In this document: positions 1-5,612 of the stretch, one piece after another
Numbering within the stretch: the stretch's first letter is position 1
How the letters are laid out: every line of letters starts with the position of its first letter
DNA from: CAZJJY01 sp964546445
GTDB taxonomy: Bacteria > Patescibacteriota > Microgenomatia > PFEM01 > JAPLYW01
Direction of reading: 5' to 3'
NCBI GenBank assembly: GCA_964546445.1
Contig: CAZJJY010000029.1
Coordinates: forward strand, 1-6,878
Length of the DNA: 6,878 nt
The notes under the pieces: generated by a model
Seen by the model: the letters and a program-made list of their open reading frames with translations, nothing else
What the model was told of the DNA's origin: nothing
Database searches by the model: none
Made by a program: the position numbers and the translations under genes

Positions 1-4
1 TAAA

Positions 5-13
5 TGCTATATT
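5..13 (+). promoter_or_regulatory. Extended -10 promoter element at the left edge
   Basis: The bases TGC TATATT form an extended -10 element (TGn followed by a 5/6 match to TATAAT). It closely resembles the TGC TATACT element in front of rpsF in this window. Transcription would start near base 20, five bases before the ATG at 25. Any -35 box would lie left of the window and cannot be checked. The ATG at 4-6 overlaps this element and so is unlikely to be used as a start codon. Confidence 0.45.
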
Positions 14-24
14 TAACTAAGAAG

Positions 25-432
25 ATGGATAATAAAAAAGCTACACAAGTTAGAAAACAATTAAGTCAATTAAACGAAGAGAGATTTCCTAAACAAAAAA
101 AAGAAGGATCTAATGATGGTGTTGTTAGGGAAATGATTTTTGATAATTCAGATAAAGAAAATGTTTCTGGTGATGAAAAAAAGGGAAAAGATCAAGCTTT
201 CACCAAGAGAAGAATTGCCGAACTTGAAGCAGAAATAAGAGAGATGTCTTTAAAAAGACAGCAGGAAATGAGGGAAAGAAATAACCAAGAAGAGAAAAAG
301 GAAGAAGGGCAAGAAAATGTTCCTGCTGATATTCCGTCTGGCAAACCTAAGAGAGGTTTTGGGGCAAGAAGAATAAAATCAGCTCAAGAGCAGGCTCAGC
401 CTGAAACAGCCGGAAGGAGAGTCGCTGGCTAA
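25..432 (+). CDS. Small charged coiled-coil protein of unknown function, upstream of and overlapping cysS
   Basis: I do not recognise this protein. It has 135 residues from the ATG at 25, or 142 from the ATG at 4. The later start is preferred because the earlier ATG lies inside an apparent -10 element and would add an unlikely MLYLTKK leader. The protein is strongly hydrophilic and rich in Lys, Glu, Arg and Gln, with no cysteine, tryptophan, signal peptide or membrane segment. Residues 57-93 should form a helix or coiled coil (IAELEAEIREMSLKRQQEM is its core). The tail from about 100 to 135 is basic, with GKPKRGFGARRIKSA as a possible nucleic-acid or ribosome-binding patch (inference). The stop codon overlaps the cysS start by one base (TAATG), so the two are co-transcribed and probably translationally coupled. 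It may belong to a small CPR-specific family of unknown function; this is unverified. Confidence 0.7.
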   Translation: MDNKKATQVRKQLSQLNEERFPKQKKEGSNDGVVREMIFDNSDKENVSGDEKKGKDQAFTKRRIAELEAEIREMSLKRQQEMRERNNQEEKKEEGQENVPADIPSGKPKRGFGARRIKSAQEQAQPETAGRRVAG

Positions 433-1814
433 TGAAGTTCTATAACAGATCAACTAAAGAGTTAGAAGAGTTTAAACCAATTAAAGAGAATATTGTTGGT
501 ATTTATTCTTGTGGTCCAACAGTTTATTGGAATCAACATCTAGGCCATATGTACGCTTATGTCCAGTGGGATATATTGGTAAGATTCTTTAAATATTTGG
601 GTTTTGAAACGAAGTGGGTTATGAATATTACCGATGTTGGACATCTAACTTCTGATGAAGATGAGGGTGAAGATAAAATGGAAAAAGGAGCTGAGAGAGA
701 AGGACTAACTGTTTGGCAAATAGCTGAAAGATACACAAAACAGTTTTTAGAGAGTTTAAAGCTTTTAAATATTCAAAAACCAGATGTTTTATGTAGAGCA
801 ACTGATCATATTCAAGAACAGATAGATTTAATTAAGAAGATGGAAAAGAACGGTTTTACCTACAAAACTAAAACAGGACTTGTTTTTGATACGTCCAAAT
901 TTCCTGATTACGCTAAATTTGGCAATTTAAACTTAAAAAAACTTCGATCTGGTCAAAGAGTCAAGATTGATGAAGATAAAAGACAACCTTGGGATTTTCT
1001 TTTATGGGTGACCAATCAGCCAAATCATATTATGCAATGGGATAGTCCTTGGGGAAGGGGATTTCCTGGTTGGCATATTGAGTGTACGGCCATGTCGACG
1101 AAGTATCTAGGAGAAAGATTTGATATTCATACTGGCGGAATTGAACACATTAAAGTTCATCACACCAATGAAATTGCTCAGGCTTTTGGAGCTTTTGGTC
1201 ATAAAACAGTTAATTATTGGCTTCATAATGATTGGTTGGTCTTTGATGGAGAGAAAATGAGTAAAAGTTCGGATAACAATATTCTAGTCACAGATTTAGT
1301 TGAGAAAGGTTATGACTCATTATCTCTTAGGTATTTAATTTTAAATTCTCAATATCGAACTGGTCTTAATTTTACTTATGATTCTTTAAAAGGAGCAGAA
1401 GTAGCTTTGAAGAAATTAAGAAGTATAGTTGATAATCTAAGGAAAGAAGAAGGAAAGAAAAGTGACGGTAAAGAGAAAGATCTTTATAAAGATAAATTTA
1501 AAGAAGCTTTGAATAATGATTTAAATATTCCACAAGCTTTGGCTGTTTTATGGGAAGTGACAAAATCAGATCTTAACTCTTCAAATAAACTGTCTCTTAT
1601 CTTTGATTTTGATAAAGTTTTAGGATTAGGTCTCGAAAGTTCCAAAAAAGAAAAAGTGGAAGTTTCTCAAGAGATAAAAGATCTCATAAAAGAAAGAGAT
1701 AATTTAAGAGAACAGAAAGAATGGCAGAAAGCAGATGTGGTTAGAAAAAAGATAGAGGATTTGGGTTGGCAAGCTAGAGATACAGATAAAGGAACAGTAG
1801 TAGAGAAAAAATGA
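432..1814 (+). CDS. cysS: Cysteinyl-tRNA synthetase (CysRS, class I)
   Basis: The enzyme charges tRNA-Cys with cysteine using ATP, in the cytoplasm. At 460 residues it matches the usual bacterial length of about 461. The class I signature is HLGH at 36-39 (usually HIGH), after CGPTVY at 27-32. KMSKS is at 275-279. The zinc site that selects cysteine is intact: Cys27, Cys218 (in GWHIEC), His243 and Glu247, with the same 25- and 4-residue spacings as the E. coli ligands. The loop before the second half of the site reads GGIEHIKVHHTNE rather than the common GGSDLMFPHHENE. An acidic TDVGHLTSDEDEGEDKM stretch at 67-83 is longer than in E. coli. The helical anticodon-binding C-terminal domain is present (about 350-460). 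AAGGAG at 414-419 lies 12 bases before the ATG, a little far. The gene overlaps its neighbours by 1 base upstream and 4 bases downstream. Its TGA stop shows that TGA is not reassigned here. Confidence 0.97.
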   Translation: MKFYNRSTKELEEFKPIKENIVGIYSCGPTVYWNQHLGHMYAYVQWDILVRFFKYLGFETKWVMNITDVGHLTSDEDEGEDKMEKGAEREGLTVWQIAERYTKQFLESLKLLNIQKPDVLCRATDHIQEQIDLIKKMEKNGFTYKTKTGLVFDTSKFPDYAKFGNLNLKKLRSGQRVKIDEDKRQPWDFLLWVTNQPNHIMQWDSPWGRGFPGWHIECTAMSTKYLGERFDIHTGGIEHIKVHHTNEIAQAFGAFGHKTVNYWLHNDWLVFDGEKMSKSSDNNILVTDLVEKGYDSLSLRYLILNSQYRTGLNFTYDSLKGAEVALKKLRSIVDNLRKEEGKKSDGKEKDLYKDKFKEALNNDLNIPQALAVLWEVTKSDLNSSNKLSLIFDFDKVLGLGLESSKKEKVEVSQEIKDLIKERDNLREQKEWQKADVVRKKIEDLGWQARDTDKGTVVEKK

Positions 1815-2479
1815 AAAAGATTAGTTTAATCTTAATATCAATATTAACTATTTTATTTGTTGCCAATATGGTTGTTTTGGATATTAATTGGTTGAAATCA
1901 AAAAGAAGTGAAAATCTATCTTCCGGGGGAATAACTAAACCTTCAACTTCAGATATCACACCCGTTCCTTTAGCTATTCCTATTTCAGAAAATTGTACTG
2001 CTGATTGTAATGACCTTATTGATCAAAAGATTTCTCAAGCTATAGCGACTATTTCTGGTAAAGAAACGATTAGAGAGACTAAGGTTGTAGAAAAAACAAC
2101 AACTACTTCTCAACCACAGGTAATTTATATTCCTTTAGGTGGAGGTGGTTCGACGACTAATAAAGAATGGACCGATGTTGGTAATGCCGAAGTTTATTTT
2201 AATATTGGTGACTATTCAAATGTTGATAGAATTTACTTTGAAGGTTTCATCAATGTTAAACATGGTAATGGAAAAGCTTTTGCAAGATTATATGATGTTA
2301 CTCATGGGATTGGGGTGCAGGGAAGTGATATTTATACTGATAGTGAATCCTTTAGTTTAGTTGAATCAGGGTCTTTAAGTTTTTGGCAAGGAAAAAATCT
2401 TTATCGAATTCAGATAAAATCATTAAATGGCTATGAAGCTTCTATTGATTCAGGCAGAATAAAAGTAATCTTAAAGTAG
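1811..2479 (+). CDS. Membrane-anchored extracellular protein with C-terminal beta-sandwich-like domain (hypothetical)
   Basis: This 222-residue protein has an N-terminal hydrophobic segment at 4-24 after MKK, acting as a signal anchor or uncleaved signal peptide; no lipobox is seen. A Ser/Thr/Pro-rich linker follows (about 35-60), then a Cys62/Cys66 pair in NCTADC, a short helix (67-83), a Thr-rich linker (88-101), and a Gly-rich VIYIPLGGGGS hinge (104-114). From about 118 to 222 alternating hydrophobic strands (EVYFNIGDY, IYFEGFINVKHGNGKAFARLYDV, LYRIQIKS) suggest a beta-sandwich or lectin-like fold. I have the impression that this layout recurs in Microgenomates surface proteins; that is recollection, not a search result. 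The ATG overlaps the cysS stop (ATGA), so it is the last gene of the cysS operon. Its role may be attachment or cell-surface structure (inference). Although exported, it is coupled to a translation gene, which is typical of compact CPR operons rather than proof of a shared function. Confidence 0.8.
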   Translation: MKKISLILISILTILFVANMVVLDINWLKSKRSENLSSGGITKPSTSDITPVPLAIPISENCTADCNDLIDQKISQAIATISGKETIRETKVVEKTTTTSQPQVIYIPLGGGGSTTNKEWTDVGNAEVYFNIGDYSNVDRIYFEGFINVKHGNGKAFARLYDVTHGIGVQGSDIYTDSESFSLVESGSLSFWQGKNLYRIQIKSLNGYEASIDSGRIKVILK

Positions 2480-2505
2480 TTATTTTACCCAGTAAATGGA
2501 GAAGT

Positions 2506-2535
2506 TTGACTTATTAATTCTTGCAAGGTTATGAT
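2506..2535 (+). promoter_or_regulatory. Sigma70-type promoter giving a leaderless transcript
   Basis: The -35 box TTGACT at 2506-2511 and the -10 box TATGAT at 2530-2535 each match consensus at 5 of 6 positions and are separated by 18 bases. The predicted transcription start, 7-8 bases after the -10 box, falls at or one base before the ATG at 2543. The messenger would therefore have essentially no 5' untranslated region. The other in-frame ATG (2531) lies inside the -10 box. Confidence 0.6.
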
Positions 2536-2542
2536 AAAGGTA

Positions 2543-3196
2543 ATGCCCGAAGTAAAAAGAAGTAGGAAAAGAATAACTTTAATTTTCTTTATCGTTTTGC
2601 TTAGCTTCATTTTACCTTTTTGGTTTATTATCTTAGGTATTTTTATTTTCAGAAAAACGAACGTTACTACTAATATTTCTGAAAACGAAGCTCAAGAAAG
2701 AGAAGTAGTTACTCCTGACGAGCTTCTAAAAGATAAGTTTTCTTTTCATAATAAGAAAATTACTTTAAGAGGAAGGGTCTATAAGGAATCTGTAGTTTGT
2801 GAAAGAGGGAATTGCCCTGAAGAAGATCCTTGTTGTGGTTGTCCTGAAGACAGAGATTTAATTATAAGTGAACCTAAGAGTTTTTTGAATTTTAAAACAG
2901 AAGGGAAGCTAAAGCTGTTAAGCAGTGATGGAATATCTTTTTGTCAAAGAGAAGCTTTTAGTTGTGAATATAGCTGTGGAGATTGGGAAGATGGATCAAT
3001 TTATAATATTACCGGTGATTTTTTCGCCCAAGCCCCACCTCCAGGTTGGAAATCTTCTTTAAGTTATTATTTTCAAGTAGAGAGTAAAGAATTAGTAAAA
3101 GGCTTTGGTTTTAAAGATGCCTTAACTAATTTTTTCTCAGAAATAAAAGATAAATTGTTAAGTCTTAAAAACACCAATTCTTTTGTTCTTCCTTAA
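2543..3196 (+). CDS. Membrane-anchored cysteine-rich extracellular protein (hypothetical)
   Basis: I do not recognise a named family. The start at 2543 (217 residues, MPEVKRSRKR) is chosen because the in-frame ATG at 2531 is part of the -10 box of a good promoter whose start point is at 2542/2543. A basic N-terminus (VKRSRKR) precedes one long hydrophobic segment at about 12-36, giving an N-in, C-out single-pass topology. The exported part has eight cysteines (86, 91, 97, 98, 100, 134, 141, 145), including CPEEDPCCGC at 91-100 and a second group in the CQREAFSCEYSC stretch. An even number of exported cysteines suggests disulfides or a metal site. The segment LLKDKFSFHNKKITLRGRVYKE, before the first cysteines, together with IYNITGDFF after the last group, resembles the strands of an OB-fold; this is inference. 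The gene stands alone between two promoters, 28 bases before the rpsF -35 box begins to overlap its downstream flank. Confidence 0.72.
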   Translation: MPEVKRSRKRITLIFFIVLLSFILPFWFIILGIFIFRKTNVTTNISENEAQEREVVTPDELLKDKFSFHNKKITLRGRVYKESVVCERGNCPEEDPCCGCPEDRDLIISEPKSFLNFKTEGKLKLLSSDGISFCQREAFSCEYSCGDWEDGSIYNITGDFFAQAPPPGWKSSLSYYFQVESKELVKGFGFKDALTNFFSEIKDKLLSLKNTNSFVLP

Positions 3197-3206
3197 TTTT
3201 GAACTC

Positions 3207-3236
3207 TTGTTTTGCCCGCCTAGTCTATGCTATACT
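3207..3236 (+). promoter_or_regulatory. Promoter of the rpsF-ssb-rpsR-protease operon
   Basis: An extended -10 element, TGC TATACT at 3228-3236, is preceded at 18 bases by a weak -35 box TTGTTT (3207-3212). Transcription should start near 3243, giving a leader of about 22 bases. The leader is too short for the structured S6:S18 autoregulatory site known upstream of rpsF in many bacteria. No strong Shine-Dalgarno sequence precedes the rpsF ATG. Confidence 0.6.
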
Positions 3237-3264
3237 TACCTCACTTAAAGCTAAATAAAGTGTT

Positions 3265-3552
3265 ATGAGAAATTACGAATTGACTTTAGTAATTGATCCG
3301 GATTTAACTTCCGCAGATCAGAAAAAATTAGTAGAAAAAGTTAAAAAAATTGTTGAAGAGGTTGAGGGAAAGGTAAACAAAACTACTGAATGGGGAAAGA
3401 AGGAATTAGCATATCCCATTAAAAAGAAAAAAATGGGGTATTATTTTTTATGTCTTTTAAGTCTCCCTGAAGATGGGGTTGAAAAAATAGACAAAAAGCT
3501 TAAAGTAGAAGAAGGAATTATTAGATTTTTACAAATTAAAACAGAGAATTAA
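3265..3552 (+). CDS. rpsF: 30S ribosomal protein S6 (bS6)
   Basis: S6 binds 16S rRNA as a heterodimer with S18 on the platform of the small subunit. The 95-residue protein has the family start MRNYELTLVIDPDL and the signature WGKKELAYPIKKKKMGYY (43-60). The terminal IIRFLQIKTEN ends the beta-alpha-beta fold without the long acidic tail seen in E. coli S6. It is the first gene of its operon, 36 bases before ssb, with its S18 partner two genes downstream: the classic rpsF-ssb-rpsR order. Only a weak AAAG lies ahead of the ATG, so initiation on the short leader probably does not rely on a strong Shine-Dalgarno pairing. Confidence 0.96.
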   Translation: MRNYELTLVIDPDLTSADQKKLVEKVKKIVEEVEGKVNKTTEWGKKELAYPIKKKKMGYYFLCLLSLPEDGVEKIDKKLKVEEGIIRFLQIKTEN

Positions 3553-3575
3553 TTTATTTAATTATTTTTAAAAAA

Positions 3576-3581
3576 AAGGAG
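3576..3581 (+). promoter_or_regulatory. Strong Shine-Dalgarno site for ssb
   Basis: AAGGAG sits 7 bases before the ssb ATG at the end of an A-rich run. It is the clearest ribosome binding site in the window and shows that the organism's 16S rRNA uses a normal anti-Shine-Dalgarno sequence, even though several other genes here appear to start without one. Confidence 0.85.
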
Positions 3582-3588
3582 AAATAGT

Positions 3589-4158
3589 ATGGCAGCACGT
3601 TCACTAAATAAAGTCCAGTTAATCGGTAATTTAACCCGTGATCCTGAGTTGCGTTATACTCCTCAGGGGACCGCTGTCAGTACCTTTGGTCTAGCTACTA
3701 ATCGTACTTGGACTACTGAATCCAATGAAAAAAAGGAGGATGTAGAGTTTCATCGTATCGTTGCTTGGAATAAGCTAGCTGAACTTTGTTCTCAGCTTCT
3801 TTTCAAAGGGCGAAAAGTCTTTGTTGAAGGTCGTCTCCAAACTAGGGAGTGGACCGGCAAGGATGGAGTTCAGAGGCAAACAACTGAAATAGTTGTTGCT
3901 GATATGATTATTTTAGACTCAAAGAGAGCTCCAGGTGGAGAAGGTGTTGGAGGTCAGGCTCCTCAGGGACCAAATTCAGCCAATGTTGATAAAGTTTCTG
4001 TCGGACCATCCAAGCCTGTCGTTGAAGTTTCCGAAGTCTCTCAAGAGAAGAAGGATTTAAAAAAGGAAACGGTAGCCAAGGATGAAGAAAAAAAGATTGA
4101 GGTTAAAAAAGAAGAGCCAGAGTCTGACGAAGTAAAACCTGAAGACATTCCTTTTTAG
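3589..4158 (+). CDS. ssb: Single-stranded DNA-binding protein (SSB)
   Basis: SSB coats single-stranded DNA during replication, recombination and repair. The 189-residue protein has an N-terminal OB-fold at about 4-112 (LNKVQLIGNLTRDPELRYT, FHRIVAWNKLAE, GRKVFVEGRLQTREW). DNA-stacking aromatic positions are conserved: Trp41, Phe54, Trp60 and Trp88. A disordered linker at 113-178 is Gly/Pro-rich first and Lys/Glu-rich later. The acidic tip PEDIPF ends the protein and matches the canonical tail that docks SSB partner proteins, so recruitment of repair and replication proteins is probably kept. Arginine codons differ from the neighbours: six of ten are CGT, whereas cysS uses mainly AGA, which fits higher expression. 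A strong ribosome binding site precedes it, and rpsR follows after 13 bases. Confidence 0.97.
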   Translation: MAARSLNKVQLIGNLTRDPELRYTPQGTAVSTFGLATNRTWTTESNEKKEDVEFHRIVAWNKLAELCSQLLFKGRKVFVEGRLQTREWTGKDGVQRQTTEIVVADMIILDSKRAPGGEGVGGQAPQGPNSANVDKVSVGPSKPVVEVSEVSQEKKDLKKETVAKDEEKKIEVKKEEPESDEVKPEDIPF

Positions 4159-4171
4159 AGAGGTTTAATCA

Positions 4172-4375
4172 ATGAATAAAAATTGTTCCTTTTGTCAATC
4201 AGGGAAGAGTCCTGATTACAAGGATTTTGACGAACTAAAAAAATATATTTCTGATCAAGGAAAAATTCAAAAGCATCTACGAACAGATGTTTGTTCTAAG
4301 CATCAAAGGAAACTAGCTCAAGCTATCAAAAGAGCTAGGTTTTTGGGATTGATTCCTTTTACAGCTCGTGTTTAG
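4172..4375 (+). CDS. rpsR: 30S ribosomal protein S18 (bS18), zinc-ribbon form
   Basis: S18 pairs with S6 on the 30S platform. At 67 residues it is near the usual 70-80. The C-terminal half is highly conserved (CSKHQRKLAQAIKRARFLG, 41-59, then LIPF). It is a probable zinc-binding form: Cys5 and Cys8 (CSFC) with Cys41 and His44 (CSKH) supply four candidate ligands, which many S18 proteins lack. The usual RR(V/I)TG segment reads KHLRTDV here, a modest deviation. GAGAGG at 4158-4163, overlapping the ssb stop, lies 8 bases before the ATG. In many bacteria rplI (L9) comes next in this cluster; here the next gene is a protease that starts one base after the rpsR stop. Confidence 0.96.
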   Translation: MNKNCSFCQSGKSPDYKDFDELKKYISDQGKIQKHLRTDVCSKHQRKLAQAIKRARFLGLIPFTARV

Positions 4376-4376
4376 C

Positions 4377-5609
4377 ATGAGAATTAAATTAAACTTAGGT
4401 CATGCGAGATTAATAATCATTGGTTTTGTTATAGCTGCCCTTTTCGGTAGTTTGGGGTTTTACTTAGGAACCCATAAAGTTGAGATAGAACTTCAAAAAA
4501 AGCCTTCTGTTAAAATTGAAAGAAGAATTCCAGCAAAAAGAGAGGATGTTGATTTTGCCCTTTTTTGGGAGGTTTGGGATAGATTAGAATTGGATTATTT
4601 AAATCAACAGGATTTAGATTCTGCTAAAATGGTCTACGGAGCAATCCAAGGAATGGTTGCTTCATTAGGTGACCCTTATACCGTCTTTTTAGAACCTCAA
4701 GATCAAAAAGAAGTTAAGGAAGATTTAAATGGTGCTTTTGACGGTGTTGGTATTCAATTAGGTTATGAGAATGAACAGTTAACTGTCATCGCTCCTTTGA
4801 TAGGTACTCCTGCGTTTAAGGTAGGGGTAAAATCAGGCGATCTCATCTTAGCAATAGACGGGCAAAGCACAAAAGATGTTTCTTTACCTGAGGCAGTTCA
4901 TCTGATTCGTGGTGAAAAAGGAACAGAAGTTATTCTAACTTTACTTCACAAAGGAGAAACAGAACCTTTCGATGCAGAAATAACTAGAGATACGATTGTT
5001 ATTCCAAGTGTTGAGGTTATTTTTATCGGCGAAAATCATGATATTGCTCAGTTAAAACTTCTAAAATTTGGTGATCGTACCGCCGAAGAATGGAATACGG
5101 CCGTTTCAAACACATTAGATCATAATCCAATGGTAAAAGGGATTATCTTAGATTTACGTAATAATCCCGGTGGTTATCTTTCCGGCTCTGTTTTTATTGC
5201 TTCTGAATTTTTAACATCAGGAGTAGTTGTCCAACAAGAATATGATGGTGGACAAAAGAAAGAGTCATTTTCCGTTAATAGAGCGGGGAAGTTACTTACT
5301 CAACCAATAGTCGTTATTATTAATAAAGGAAGTGCTTCTGCTTCAGAAATAGTTGCCGGAGCTTTACAGGATTATGAGAGGGCGACTATTATTGGTGATA
5401 AAAGTTTTGGAAAAGGAACGATTCAAGAAGCTCAAGAATTATCAGAGGGAACAGGACTGCATATTACCACGGCGCGTTGGTTACTACCCTTAGGTGCTTC
5501 AATTGATAAAGAAGGAATAACTCCAGATGAAGAGATTTCAGATGATTTAGAAACACAAGATATCGATGAACAAATTCAAAAGGCGATAGAGGTATTAAAG
5601 AGTGAATAA
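4377..5609 (+). CDS. Membrane-anchored S41 family C-terminal processing peptidase (CtpA/CtpB-like)
   Basis: This serine protease cleaves protein C-termini outside the membrane, using a Ser-Lys dyad. From the ATG at 4377 it has 410 residues; a GTG at 4368, overlapping rpsR, would add three. Neither has a clear Shine-Dalgarno site, and the ATG lies one base after the rpsR stop (TAGCATG), so coupling by re-initiation is likely. Domains in order: basic N-terminus, membrane anchor (about 9-31), helical N-terminal region (about 55-110, with the family motif GDPYTVFLEP), PDZ domain (about 117-200, GVGIQL and VKSGDLILAIDG), then the S41 core with LDLRNNPGG (258-266). The catalytic residues are Ser321 in GSASASE, Lys346 in GKGTIQ and Gln350. 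The 25- and 4-residue spacings equal those of B. subtilis CtpB and E. coli Prc. Substrates are unknown; tail trimming of exported proteins is the family role. The gene ends 3 bases from the stop of the opposing prfA. Confidence 0.94.
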   Translation: MRIKLNLGHARLIIIGFVIAALFGSLGFYLGTHKVEIELQKKPSVKIERRIPAKREDVDFALFWEVWDRLELDYLNQQDLDSAKMVYGAIQGMVASLGDPYTVFLEPQDQKEVKEDLNGAFDGVGIQLGYENEQLTVIAPLIGTPAFKVGVKSGDLILAIDGQSTKDVSLPEAVHLIRGEKGTEVILTLLHKGETEPFDAEITRDTIVIPSVEVIFIGENHDIAQLKLLKFGDRTAEEWNTAVSNTLDHNPMVKGIILDLRNNPGGYLSGSVFIASEFLTSGVVVQQEYDGGQKKESFSVNRAGKLLTQPIVVIINKGSASASEIVAGALQDYERATIIGDKSFGKGTIQEAQELSEGTGLHITTARWLLPLGASIDKEGITPDEEISDDLETQDIDEQIQKAIEVLKSE

Positions 5610-5612
5610 AAG

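Noticed and set aside
1774..1959. 61-codon minus-strand open frame
   Set aside because: It lies across the end of cysS and the start of the next plus-strand gene, reads as hydrophobic repeats from AT-rich signal-anchor DNA in reverse, and has no family resemblance.
2139..2360. 73-codon plus-strand open frame
   Set aside because: It is wholly inside the surface-protein gene in another frame; the host frame has a coherent domain layout and operon overlap.
2483..2500. TTTAC-CCA-GTAAA inverted repeat after the surface-protein gene as a terminator
   Set aside because: The stem is five AT-rich pairs with no T run after it, so it is too weak to call.
3237..3264. S6:S18 autoregulatory leader before rpsF
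   Set aside because: The predicted leader is only about 22 bases, AT-rich, and lacks the bulged CCG hairpin of the known motif.
4368..4376. GTG at 4368 as the protease start
   Set aside because: It would add only MFS, overlaps rpsR, and has no Shine-Dalgarno site; the ATG at 4377 directly after the rpsR stop fits coupling better. It cannot be excluded.
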